Program-made: the position numbers and the translations under genes
NCBI GenBank assembly: GCA_034432755.1
Contig: DAOUBQ010000046.1
Location: 1-64,000 of the forward strand
Length of the DNA stretch: 64,000 nucleotides
Origin: UBA5195 sp034432755
GTDB lineage: Bacteria > Chloroflexota > Anaerolineae > Anaerolineales > Villigracilaceae
Direction of reading: 5' to 3'
In this document: piece after piece, positions 23,614-32,255 of the stretch
Layout of the letters: each line of letters starts with the position of its first letter
Numbering within the stretch: the stretch's first letter is position 1
The notes under the pieces: model-generated
Databases searched by the model: none
What the model was told of the DNA's origin: nothing
The model's input: the letters and a program-made list of their open reading frames with translations, nothing else

Positions 23614-26600
23614 TTAGTCGTTCCCATTTCCATTGCCGTTGCCATAGTGCATGGCGGCCATCTGCTTGTAGTATTCCCAGCGCTTCTTGACATCAGACTG
23701 GGCGTTCTTGAGCAGCAGTTCGGCGCGCGCTTCATCGGCCTGCACCAGCATGCGGTAGCGGGTCTCGTTGTAAACGTACTGTTCGAGCGGGATGGAGGGT
23801 TCTTTCGAGTCAATCGTCAAGGGATTTTGGCCCTGGGCAATCAGGTCGGGATTGTAGCGGTACAGCGGCCAGTGACCAGACTGGACGGCCAGTTTCTGCT
23901 GGTCGAGTCCTTTGGCCATATCAATGCCGTGCGCAATGCAGTGCGAGTAGGCAATAATGAGCGAGGGGCCATCGTAGGCTTCGGCTTCGAGGAAGGCGCG
24001 CAGGGTCTGTTGGTCGCTAGAGCCCATGGCAACATGCGCCACATAGACGTAGCCGTAGGACATGGCAATCAGGCCCAGGTCTTTCTTAGAAATGCCCTTG
24101 CCGCTCATGGCAAATTTGGCAACCGCGCCACGCGGGGTGGCTTTAGATGCCTGGCCGCCAGTGTTAGAGTACACTTCGGTATCCAGCACCAGGATATTGA
24201 CATTGCGCCCGGAGGCCAGGACGTGGTCGAGGCCGCCGTAGCCGATATCGTAGGCCCAGCCGTCCCCGCCGATAATCCAAACCGATTTTTTGACCAAGAC
24301 ATCAGCAATCGCCAGAAGGTCTCGTGATTTCGGGTCGGTCTTACCAGCCAGCTTCTCTTTCAAGACAGCCACGCGCTCGCGCTGAGCCTTGATTCCGGCT
24401 TCGGTGGACTGGTCGGCAGTGAGCAGTTCTTCGGCCAGCACGCCAAGTTCCGCCGCCATGCCTTTGAGCAAGAATTGGGCATATTCGTTCTGCTTGTCGA
24501 GCGAGAGGCGCATGCCCAGGCCAAATTCGGCGTTATCTTCAAAGAGCGAGTTGCTCCAGGCGGGGCCGCGTCCGTCTTTGTTGAAGGACCAGGGCGTGGT
24601 GGGCAGGTTTCCGCCGTAGATGGAAGAGCAACCAGTGGCATTGGCTATCAAGGCGCGGTCACCGAACAGTTGCGAGACCAGTTTGACATACGGCGTCTCG
24701 CCACAGCCAGCGCACGCACCGGAGAACTCGAACAACGGTTGGAGCAATTGTGAATTCTTGACGGTGTTGGGGTTGAAGGCCGTGCGGTCAACTTCAGGGA
24801 TTTCGAGGAAGAAGTCCCAGTTCCTGGCTTCGGTTTGGCGCAGCGGAGGTTGAGCAGCCATGTTGATGGCGCGGCGGCCCACCTGGGTCTTGTCTTTCAC
24901 CGGGCAGGCTTCCACGCACAGGGTACAGCCAGTGCAGTCTTCGGGCGCGACTTGAACAGTGTAAGCCATGCCAGGGAATTCCTTAAACTTCGACTCAGCG
25001 TGTTTGAAGGTGGCTGGAGCCTCAGCCAGGAGAGCTTTATCGTAGACTTTGTGGCGGATGACGGCGTGCGGGCAGACGAAGACGCATTTGCCGCACTGGA
25101 TGCACAAATCTGGCTCCCAAACGGGAATTTCGAGCGCAATGTTACGCTTTTCCCACTGGGTCGTGCCGGTCGGGAAAGTTCCATCAACGGGCATGGCCGA
25201 GACGGGGACTTCCTCGCCCTCGAGGGCAATGATGGGCGCGAGGGTCTTCTTGACGAAATCGGGCGCGGAATCCGGCACGCGGGTGCGCATGGAGAACTTG
25301 CTGGTGGCCTTTTCAGGCACAGGGATTTCGTGCAGATGCGCCAGGGCCTGGTCAACCGCCTCGAAATTCTTCTTGACGACCGCTTCGCCGCGTTTACCGT
25401 AGGTCTTTTCGATGGAGTGCTTGATTTCAGCAATCGCCTGTTCGCGCGGCAGCACGCCGGAGATGGCGAAGAAGCAAGTCTGCATAATGGTGTTCACGCG
25501 GCTGCCCATGCCGGTCTTTTCGGCCACTTCATAGGCATTAATGTTGTAGAACTTGAGTTTTTTATCAATAATGGCCTGTTGCACTTCAATGGGCAGGTGT
25601 TCCCACACATCATCTTTGGTGTAAATGCTGTTGAGCAGGAACACGCCGCCGGGCTGGGCAAACTTAACCACATCGTAGCGCTCAAGGAACGAGAACTGGT
25701 GGCAGGCCACAAAATTGGCGGTGTTATTGGCAATCAGGTACGGCGCGCGAATGGGCTTGGGGCCAAAGCGCAGGTGCGACTGGGTCAACGTGCCAGATTT
25801 CTTGGAGTCATAGACGAAGTAGCCTTGGGCACTGTTATCGGTCTCTTCGCCAATGATTTTGATGGAGTTCTTGTTGGCGCCGACAGTGCCATCCGCGCCC
25901 AGACCAATGAAGACGCAGCGTACGGTTTCAGGGTCCTCGATACTGAAGGAATGGTCCACATCCAGGCTGGTGTGAGTTACGTCGTCGTTAATGCCAACCG
26001 TAAAGTGATTCTTGGGAGCCAATTTATTCAGCTCGTCGAATACAGATTTGGTCATCGCCGGGGTAAATTCCTTCGAGGACAGGCCATAACGTCCGCCAAT
26101 GACCTTGATGTCGGTGCGGCCAGTCTCGAACAGGGCGTTCAACACATCCTGATACATCGGCTCGCCCGCTGAGCCGGGTTCTTTGGTGCGGTCGAGGACA
26201 GCCAGCGATTTGACCGTCTTCGGCATGGATTCGACAAAGGCCTTGACATCGAAGGGCCGGAAGAGCCGCACACGCACCACGCCAACTTTCTCGCCTTTCT
26301 CGGCCAGGAAACGGGCTGTCTCCTCGGCAGTCTCGCCGCCCGAACCCATAATAATCATAATGCGCTCGGCTTCGGGATGGCCAGAATAATCAAACAGGTG
26401 ATACTGGCGGCCGGTCAGTTTGGCGAACTGATCCATCGTCTCTTGCACCAGCGCCGGCGTGGCAATGTAATATTTGTTGACCGTTTCACGACCCTGGAAG
26501 TAGACATCTGGGTTCTGGGCAGTGCCGCGCAGCACAGGCCGGTCGGGGGTCATGGCCCGGTCACGATGAGCCTGCACCAGTTCCATATCAATCATCTCGC

Positions 26601-27177
26601 GCAGCTCATCATCGCTCAACAGCGCAATTTTGTTGACCTCGTGCGATGTCCGAAAGCCGTCGAAGAAATGCAGAAACGGCACGCGCGTCTTGAGGGTGGC
26701 TGAGTGGGCAATGGCGGCCATATCGTGGGCTTCTTGTACCGAACCCGAGGAGAGCATGGCCCAGCCAGTCTGGCGGCAGGCCATCACGTCCTGGTGGTCG
26801 CCATAAATCGAAAGCCCCTGGGCGGCAATCGCGCGCGCAGCAATGTGGAAGACGGTGCTGGTCAGTTCTCCGGCAATCTTATACATGTTCGGAATCATCA
26901 GCAGCAGGCCCTGGCTGGCAGTAAAAGTGGTGGAGAGCGCCCCGGCTTGCAGCGCGCCATGCACTGCGCCCGCCGCGCCGCCTTCTGATTGCATTTCGAT
27001 AACGTGCGGCGGGTTGCCCCAAATATTGGGCTTGCCCTTGGCCGCCCATTCATCCGAAAATTCGCCCATATTCGATGAAGGGGTAATCGGGTAAATGGCG
27101 ATAACCTCGCTTACCCGATAGGCCACCGAAGCGGTGGCTTCGTTGCCATCAATCGTGATGATGTTTTTCTTAGACAT
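23614..27177 (-). CDS. nifJ: pyruvate:ferredoxin (flavodoxin) oxidoreductase
   Basis: A 1187-residue single-chain PFOR that converts pyruvate and CoA to acetyl-CoA, CO2 and reduced ferredoxin. Domain order is normal: pyrimidine-binding domain (YPITPSSNMGEF), gamma domain (FIGLGADGTVGANKNSIKII), two [4Fe-4S] motifs CIQCGKCVFVCP (near 690) and CTGCTLCVEACP (near 744), a proximal-cluster Cys (GACAGCGETPY), and the TPP domain (GGDGWAYDIGYGGLDHV, DTEVYSNTGGQASKATPRGA). The C-terminal Cys of the usual extension is absent and the end is a GNGNGN run. It indicates anaerobic or micro-oxic metabolism. The ribosome site is AAGGAG. Confidence 0.96.
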   Translation of the reverse strand: MSKKNIITIDGNEATASVAYRVSEVIAIYPITPSSNMGEFSDEWAAKGKPNIWGNPPHVIEMQSEGGAAGAVHGALQAGALSTTFTASQGLLLMIPNMYKIAGELTSTVFHIAARAIAAQGLSIYGDHQDVMACRQTGWAMLSSGSVQEAHDMAAIAHSATLKTRVPFLHFFDGFRTSHEVNKIALLSDDELREMIDMELVQAHRDRAMTPDRPVLRGTAQNPDVYFQGRETVNKYYIATPALVQETMDQFAKLTGRQYHLFDYSGHPEAERIMIIMGSGGETAEETARFLAEKGEKVGVVRVRLFRPFDVKAFVESMPKTVKSLAVLDRTKEPGSAGEPMYQDVLNALFETGRTDIKVIGGRYGLSSKEFTPAMTKSVFDELNKLAPKNHFTVGINDDVTHTSLDVDHSFSIEDPETVRCVFIGLGADGTVGANKNSIKIIGEETDNSAQGYFVYDSKKSGTLTQSHLRFGPKPIRAPYLIANNTANFVACHQFSFLERYDVVKFAQPGGVFLLNSIYTKDDVWEHLPIEVQQAIIDKKLKFYNINAYEVAEKTGMGSRVNTIMQTCFFAISGVLPREQAIAEIKHSIEKTYGKRGEAVVKKNFEAVDQALAHLHEIPVPEKATSKFSMRTRVPDSAPDFVKKTLAPIIALEGEEVPVSAMPVDGTFPTGTTQWEKRNIALEIPVWEPDLCIQCGKCVFVCPHAVIRHKVYDKALLAEAPATFKHAESKFKEFPGMAYTVQVAPEDCTGCTLCVEACPVKDKTQVGRRAINMAAQPPLRQTEARNWDFFLEIPEVDRTAFNPNTVKNSQLLQPLFEFSGACAGCGETPYVKLVSQLFGDRALIANATGCSSIYGGNLPTTPWSFNKDGRGPAWSNSLFEDNAEFGLGMRLSLDKQNEYAQFLLKGMAAELGVLAEELLTADQSTEAGIKAQRERVAVLKEKLAGKTDPKSRDLLAIADVLVKKSVWIIGGDGWAYDIGYGGLDHVLASGRNVNILVLDTEVYSNTGGQASKATPRGAVAKFAMSGKGISKKDLGLIAMSYGYVYVAHVAMGSSDQQTLRAFLEAEAYDGPSLIIAYSHCIAHGIDMAKGLDQQKLAVQSGHWPLYRYNPDLIAQGQNPLTIDSKEPSIPLEQYVYNETRYRMLVQADEARAELLLKNAQSDVKKRWEYYKQMAAMHYGNGNGNGND

Positions 27178-27217
27178 CCGTTAACTCCTTTAAGAGAGAA
27201 TAAGGTCTGTTTGTGAA

Positions 27218-27242
27218 ATTTTACTCAAACTTTTTGATTATA
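27218..27242 (-). promoter_or_regulatory. tandem -10-like elements upstream of nifJ
   Basis: On the minus strand, GTTCGAGTATAAT and GTTTGAGTAAAAT occur 19 bp apart, each containing a -10-like hexamer (TATAAT at 27242-27237, TAAAAT at 27223-27218). These could be two overlapping promoters or a repeated activator site. Confidence 0.5.
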
Positions 27243-27281
27243 CTCGAACTGCCGGAAGATTTCGGCATTAATTTTTGACTC

Positions 27282-27439
27282 CACTGCAAAGACCATGATT
27301 TCACCACGAAGATGAAAAAACCTTTTCTTACCACGAAGTTTTTAAGTTATCTTGCGCCACACTTCAAGATTCGTATTCTGCCTTTCAGAATTCCTTTGTG
27401 CACTTCGTGTCATTTGCGGTGATGGGTCCTTTTGCAGTG
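27282..27439. mobile_element. 158-bp MITE-like element
   Basis: Ends CACTGCAAA (27282-27290) and TTTGCAGTG (27431-27439), with further inward pairing (GACC-AT; CACCACGAAG against CTTCGTG). Half of a GCGCAAGAT palindrome (TATCTTGCGCCAC) lies inside near 27345. The 507-bp gap 27178-27684 holds this element, the nifJ promoter, and a GGCAGGT/ACCTGCC hairpin at 27591-27609. No gene is seen. Confidence 0.6.
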
Positions 27440-27590
27440 AACTCATTATTTCAAGCAACAAGCGGGGGCGAGGCGCAATTGCAACATCCCTGCAAGTTTA
27501 GCCGCTCTGAGTGGGCAAGAAAAGTCATAAATGTCATCTTAAAGGCCGAATCTTGTCATAAATTTCGGACAAATTTAGGGGAATTTCGTG

Positions 27591-27609
27591 AGGCAGGTCG
27601 TTAACCTGC
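27591..27609. repeat. small GGCAGGT hairpin
   Basis: GGCAGGT, loop CGTTA, ACCTGCC. The half-word GGCAGGTCGTTA also occurs at 20842. Confidence 0.5.
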
Positions 27610-27684
27610 CCAAAACCTTCGATTTGCGCGACAAGTCAGAGACTCGCTCTACATCTGTGGTACGATTCCACCAGGAACAACTCT

Positions 27685-28317
27685 ATGGGCAATAAACTCG
27701 TCCCCAAAATTATCCTTGAAGGCACGCGTCTGACCTTCAAAACCGACATCGCGTTTGCGCTCAATGAACACCCTCGTATTGTGGGGCCGCGTAAATACCG
27801 CTACCACTCCCCGCTCATCTCCGGCGAGTGGTGCGCCTTCACCAACTTCCCCTGGGGGCGCGGGCTGATTAACTTCGCGCCGCAAGAAGAAGCCCTGGCA
27901 ATGGAAACCTACCAAACCTGGGCGCGGCTGTTCGAGCTGCAGCGCTACTACTCGTGGATAGTAGACCGCTTCCACATCTCAACACGCGCCTATCAGTTGC
28001 AAACCTATGGGCGTGATTACGATTTTCGCTGGCTGGAAGAGCGTCTCGTTCCGTTGGGCTTTCGGCTGGTCTTTATGAACCGCTCGCCCCAATCGTTTGC
28101 CGCCGCGCGCGAAGAGCGGCTCAAAGTCTCAGGCAAGCCCGACCAGTACAACGACCTGAACCGCTTCGTGGATGAGCAAGCGCTGATGCGCCGCCTGGTG
28201 GCCGAATCAACCCTGCCCAAACTGGAAGTGGACATCTCTGACAATGAGATTCCCGCCGCCGTGGAGAAAATTGCCAACTGGATGGAAGCAACCGGCGGCC
28301 TGTACCTGCACGATTGA
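27685..28317 (+). CDS. deoxynucleoside/thymidylate-kinase-like P-loop protein with altered Walker A
   Basis: A 210-residue protein that looks like a nucleoside or thymidylate kinase by layout. It has an N-terminal strand and P-loop position (IILEGTRLTFKTDIAFAL), a DRFHIS motif at 94-99 like the DRx substrate motif, and a C-terminal lid-like segment rich in Arg (AAAREERLKVSGKPDQYNDL). The P-loop reads G13-TRLTF-K19-T20, so the Gly normally before Lys is Phe. ATP binding may be altered or lost. It could be an inactive or repurposed kinase. A weak ribosome site (AGGA) precedes ATG 27685. It is not obviously in an operon. Confidence 0.6.
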   Translation: MGNKLVPKIILEGTRLTFKTDIAFALNEHPRIVGPRKYRYHSPLISGEWCAFTNFPWGRGLINFAPQEEALAMETYQTWARLFELQRYYSWIVDRFHISTRAYQLQTYGRDYDFRWLEERLVPLGFRLVFMNRSPQSFAAAREERLKVSGKPDQYNDLNRFVDEQALMRRLVAESTLPKLEVDISDNEIPAAVEKIANWMEATGGLYLHD

Positions 28318-28364
28318 CTGTTTGATTAAGACAGACACTGCATTTCATTCTTGCGAGGCTTGCA

Positions 28365-30452
28365 ATGAGAAAAACATCTCTCTTTCTTTGGGCGATTTTT
28401 TCCCTGCTCACTTCTTGCCAGGCAATGCCGGGTATACCCTTGGGCGCTTCTGCCGAGGTGGTGACGGCAACCGAAACCCCCAGCCCAACCATCAACCCCG
28501 AAATTCCGCCAGAATATCTCACCCAGGCCGCGCTGCCCCGCACCATTCCGCCCGCCCCCACCGATATTCCCACCGAAACGCCCGTTCCTACCCTCACCCC
28601 CTCACCAACGCCCTCCATTACACCCAGCCCCACGCGCACGCCCCGGGTCTTCACCCCCGCAGCGGCCGGGACTCCGGTCATCGACATAGGGTTTCTGCCT
28701 ATCGAACTCGAAACCGTCCCACAATTGGCCCCGGTCTGGCAGGCCATGAAACCCGTCATTCGCCAGGCCGTGCCAAGCGGCAACGGGCAGAAGTTATTCA
28801 TCAGCACCAGCAATGGCCTGTTCGTGTTCGACAAATCCGGTGAACAACTAACGCACTGGCGCGATATTCTTACTCGTTCGATTCCTTGCCAGAACTGTCT
28901 CTCAGTCAACCAAGATGGCACTCTCTTCGCCGTCCTGACTCGCAATGCCGGGCGATGGGAAGCGCAAGTGTATGAAACGCAAGATTTCAAATGGAAAGCC
29001 CTACGCCTGAACATCCCGCTCGAAGAAACCTACCGGGGCCGGGAAAACGAGGGGCTGGTTGTCCTATCGCCTGACGGCAGGTTCCTGGCCTATGCCGTCG
29101 GAGACTCGACCCTGCGCGTCTTCAACCTGCAAAATGGGCGGCAGGTGCTGAGCAGCGAAAAACCACTGCGCGACCTGCAATTCAGCGCAGATAGCGCCCT
29201 GTTCGCCGTCCGCAATGGCCGCAGCCTGCTGGTTTATGACACGCAAACCTGGGAATTCACCAGCCTTCTGTTGCCCGCCAATAACACGCCCTTTGCCCTT
29301 TCACCAGATGCCCGCTCGCTGGCCATCACCTTCAGCAACCGCCTGCGCATTTACAGCCTGCCAGGCTTCAAACTCACCCGCGAAGTGACCCAACCCGGCA
29401 GCAAAGCACGTCAGTGGGAACTTTCTTTTGTGGACGAAAGCACGCTGCGAGGCGTCAGCACCTCCTGGAATGCAAACCGAACCCAGGCAACGCAAATCAC
29501 CGCCGAGTGGAATATCCAATCCGGCGAGAACCTGCGGCTGGATACGGTAGAAACCGACTCGCTTTCACCTCTCCCGCCATCATGGCAACAAGAGTTTGCC
29601 CTGGAAGATTCGACCAACAACCTGGCCATAGGCGAGTACAACGGGTTTCGCTATATCAGTAGCGAAATTCTTCTCATCAGCACTTCAAACAGCGTGTGCT
29701 GGGTGAAAATCTTCGTTGGCGAGCAAAATTGTTTCGAGGAGCCAGGGGCCAGCCTGTTCAGTTCCGACACCATCACATTCAAAGAAACTGTGAAAGATAA
29801 CCGCACCCTTTTGCAAAACTGGCGCGGAGAGACCATTCTGGACGTGTTTGGCGATTATCGCGTAAAAGCGGTTGACCGGAGCGGAGAGTGGGTTCTCATT
29901 GATGTGCGCGGCGCGGCAACAGACCTGTACGCCAAAGGACGGCCGCGCGCTTCAGAGTCAGTCGGCGGCGCGTTCCAGGCTTTTGCCGAAACGCGCACAC
30001 TGTTTGCCTATACCACCCAGCAAAAGTCGAGAACCTTTGTCATCACGGTTTTCGACAAAACCAGCGGCAAAACCCTGGCCCAAAAACGGGATATTTTTCT
30101 GCTCAAACCCCTCCTCATGAACCGACAAGGCACGCTCTTGCTGCTCAGACGCGACGTGGGAAATGGTCTGACGATTGTCCAAAAAATGGAGCCGCCCCGT
30201 TACGACATCCGCGAAGTCAAACGACTTTCCCTCCAGGCCGAGAGTATGAGCATGGCGTATTCCACCCAAGAAGACCTGCTGGCCTTTGCCCTCTCAGACG
30301 GCTCGGTGATGGTGTATTCCGCTGATTTCGAGCTGCGCCAGGCCTTTCAGGCCTTCGACAGCCCGGTGACGGCCCTTGCCTTCAGTCCTGATGACCGCTT
30401 CCTGGCCGCCGCCTCGCGCGAGGGAATTAAGGTGTTTGTGGTCAGGCCTTAA
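28365..30452 (+). CDS. beta-propeller (WD40-like) lipoprotein
   Basis: A 695-residue lipoprotein with lipobox LLTSC (C18) and a Pro/Thr-rich linker (about 35-110) of TPSPT units. About 580 residues of repeated blades follow, with WD40/TolB-like motifs such as VVLSPDGRFLAYAVGDSTLRVFNL, FALSPDARSLAI and TALAFSPDDRFLAAASREGI. Two Cys (SIPCQNCLSV) sit early in the propeller. It probably binds a ligand or protein on the outer face. It lies 48 bases after the kinase-like gene and 48 bases before the deacetylase, so the three may be cotranscribed. Function unknown. Confidence 0.7.
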   Translation: MRKTSLFLWAIFSLLTSCQAMPGIPLGASAEVVTATETPSPTINPEIPPEYLTQAALPRTIPPAPTDIPTETPVPTLTPSPTPSITPSPTRTPRVFTPAAAGTPVIDIGFLPIELETVPQLAPVWQAMKPVIRQAVPSGNGQKLFISTSNGLFVFDKSGEQLTHWRDILTRSIPCQNCLSVNQDGTLFAVLTRNAGRWEAQVYETQDFKWKALRLNIPLEETYRGRENEGLVVLSPDGRFLAYAVGDSTLRVFNLQNGRQVLSSEKPLRDLQFSADSALFAVRNGRSLLVYDTQTWEFTSLLLPANNTPFALSPDARSLAITFSNRLRIYSLPGFKLTREVTQPGSKARQWELSFVDESTLRGVSTSWNANRTQATQITAEWNIQSGENLRLDTVETDSLSPLPPSWQQEFALEDSTNNLAIGEYNGFRYISSEILLISTSNSVCWVKIFVGEQNCFEEPGASLFSSDTITFKETVKDNRTLLQNWRGETILDVFGDYRVKAVDRSGEWVLIDVRGAATDLYAKGRPRASESVGGAFQAFAETRTLFAYTTQQKSRTFVITVFDKTSGKTLAQKRDIFLLKPLLMNRQGTLLLLRRDVGNGLTIVQKMEPPRYDIREVKRLSLQAESMSMAYSTQEDLLAFALSDGSVMVYSADFELRQAFQAFDSPVTALAFSPDDRFLAAASREGIKVFVVRP

Positions 30453-30500
30453 CAAAAATACCCAATGCCTACCTGCAATTTCTCATCAACAGGAGCAAAG

Positions 30501-31340
30501 ATGACCACCCCTAAAGTTCTCTTATCCGTTTTAGCCCATCCCGATGATGAGTCCTTCGGCATGGGCGGTACCCTTGCGCTCTATGCCCAACAAGGTTGGG
30601 ATGTATATCTCGTCTGCGCCACGCGCGGTGAAGCCGGGACAGTTGACCCGCACCACCTGGAGGGCTTTAACTCGATTGCCGAACTGCGCGAGGGCGAACT
30701 GCGCTGCGCCGCTCAGCATCTCGGCTTGAAAGATGTTTTTTTCCTCGGCTACCACGATTCAGGCATGCCGGGCATGGAAGCCAACCAACATCCCCAGGCG
30801 CAAATCAACGCCCCAATCGAGGAAGTCGCCGCGAAGGTGGTCAAATACATCCGCGAACTCAAGCCCGAAATTATGGTGACTTTTGACCCCATTGGCGGCT
30901 ACCGCCACCCCGATCACATCCACATCCACCAGGCCACGGTACTGGCCTTTGAAAAAGCCTCCGACGCCTCCTTCCACCCGGAAGCCGGGTCGCCGTTCCA
31001 GCCGGGTAAACTCTACTTCCACACCATCCCGCGCGGATTCTTGAAATTCGCTGTCCGCCTGATACGTCTCTTTGGCGGCGACCCAACCAAATGGGGCCGC
31101 AACAAAGATATCGACCTGGCCTCGCTGGCTGATGTCAATTTTCCAACCCACGCGCGCATCGATTACACCAAAGTCGCAGAGAAAAAGACCCTCGCCAGCG
31201 CCTGCCACGCCTCGCAAGGCGGCAGCCAGATGCGGCGCGGCGTGATTGGTTGGGTGTTCCGCTTGCTTGGGGAGCACGATACTTACATGCGGGCCTATCC
31301 GCCCATCCAACCAGGCGAAAAAGTGGCCACAGAACTCTAA
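30501..31340 (+). CDS. PIG-L family N-acetylglucosaminyl deacetylase-like protein
   Basis: A 279-residue LmbE/PIG-L metal-dependent deacetylase. The zinc motif is AHPDDESFGMGGTLAL (AHPDDE) and the second part of the site is HPDHIHIH. Family members remove acetyl groups from GlcNAc-containing small molecules or lipids (MshB, BshB, PIG-L). Which substrate applies here is unknown. ATG 30501 has an AGGAG ribosome site; an upstream in-frame start at 30465 adds residues without similarity. A conserved-stem terminator follows. Confidence 0.88.
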   Translation: MTTPKVLLSVLAHPDDESFGMGGTLALYAQQGWDVYLVCATRGEAGTVDPHHLEGFNSIAELREGELRCAAQHLGLKDVFFLGYHDSGMPGMEANQHPQAQINAPIEEVAAKVVKYIRELKPEIMVTFDPIGGYRHPDHIHIHQATVLAFEKASDASFHPEAGSPFQPGKLYFHTIPRGFLKFAVRLIRLFGGDPTKWGRNKDIDLASLADVNFPTHARIDYTKVAEKKTLASACHASQGGSQMRRGVIGWVFRLLGEHDTYMRAYPPIQPGEKVATEL

Positions 31341-31345
31341 AAACT

Positions 31346-31380
31346 GTCCCGAAGGTTCAAAACCCTTCGGGACGCTCTTT
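31346..31380 (+). terminator. terminator, GTCCCGAAGG family
   Basis: Stem GTCCCGAAGG (31346-31355) / CCTTCGGGAC (31364-31373) with an 8-base loop, then GCTCTTTT, just after the deacetylase stop. Confidence 0.8.
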
Positions 31381-31476
31381 TCAGGAACAAAATCCGCCGC
31401 CCGGACGTCTGAAAAGATAGCCATCAAATGGTGATACAATCCCGCTAAAGGTTCAGGTTCAGTAAAACAGATAACA

Positions 31477-32253
31477 ATGGATGAATCAGTTTCCATCCCA
31501 CCCTCGCCAACCCCAAAGCATTTCGATTTCAAACGCCTGCTTTCGTTTCCATTCCAACCGCACAAACAGTTTGAGCAAATGACCGCCCAAGAAACTTCTT
31601 GGTGGCAAATGCCCATGCTGGCGCTCAGCCTGATGTTAATTTTGCGTCTGGTGGTCAGCGGATTCTTTCAGGCCCGCGCCGCCGCAATGGGCGAAACGCC
31701 CCTGCCGCCCGATTGGCAATGGTGGACGCCCGAAATGCAAAACAACTACATGCAGGCCATGGCGCAGACCCAGGGCCCGGTCTTCGTTTACGTCATCCCG
31801 ATTGTCATGGGACTGGCTGGCCTGTGGCTCGGTTGGCCCATTTTGAGCGGGCTGTTGCACCTGACCTCCACCCTGTTTGGCGGGCGCGGCAAAATGGGAA
31901 CCGCCCTGAGCCTGGTGGCCTGGGCCAGCATCCCCTTCGCCCTGCGCGACCTGCTGCGGGTGGTCTTTATGCTGATTGCCGGACGAACCATCTCCAGCCC
32001 TGGGCTTTCAGGATTCATTACGGCAACCGAACCGGGGATGATTTTCCTGGAGCAGATTCTTGCCAACGTGGATATTTTCTTCCTCTGGCACATCGTCCTG
32101 CTCATCTTCGGCTTCCGCCTGGCCGATGCCTTGCCCGCCGTTAAAGCGGCAGCGGGCGTGCTGATTGTGATGGCGCTTTCCTTGCTCGCCCAAGCCGGAC
32201 TGGGAACGCTGGCCTCGCAACTGAGCGGGCTGATGATTACGCGCCAATTCTGA
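31477..32253 (+). CDS. YIP1-family membrane protein
   Basis: A 258-residue protein with a cytoplasmic N-terminus (FPFQPHKQFEQMTAQETSWW, the typical YIP1 entry) and about five helices with the conserved GGRGKMGTALSLVAWASIPFAL segment. YIP1 proteins in bacteria are of unknown role. Here it begins a four-gene run with an ABC ATPase, an extracellular CARDB protein and an FtsX-type permease. The spacing to the ATPase gene is two bases, which makes a functional link likely. Confidence 0.8.
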   Translation: MDESVSIPPSPTPKHFDFKRLLSFPFQPHKQFEQMTAQETSWWQMPMLALSLMLILRLVVSGFFQARAAAMGETPLPPDWQWWTPEMQNNYMQAMAQTQGPVFVYVIPIVMGLAGLWLGWPILSGLLHLTSTLFGGRGKMGTALSLVAWASIPFALRDLLRVVFMLIAGRTISSPGLSGFITATEPGMIFLEQILANVDIFFLWHIVLLIFGFRLADALPAVKAAAGVLIVMALSLLAQAGLGTLASQLSGLMITRQF

Positions 32254-32255
32254 GT

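Noticed and set aside
24835..26172. 445-codon open frame on the plus strand
   Set aside because: It lies entirely antisense to nifJ, whose domains and iron-sulfur motifs are unmistakable. The antisense peptide has no recognisable fold and no ribosome site.
27398..27604. 68-codon frame in the nifJ upstream gap
   Set aside because: Starts inside the right end of a MITE-like repeat and crosses a hairpin. No ribosome site or recognisable sequence.
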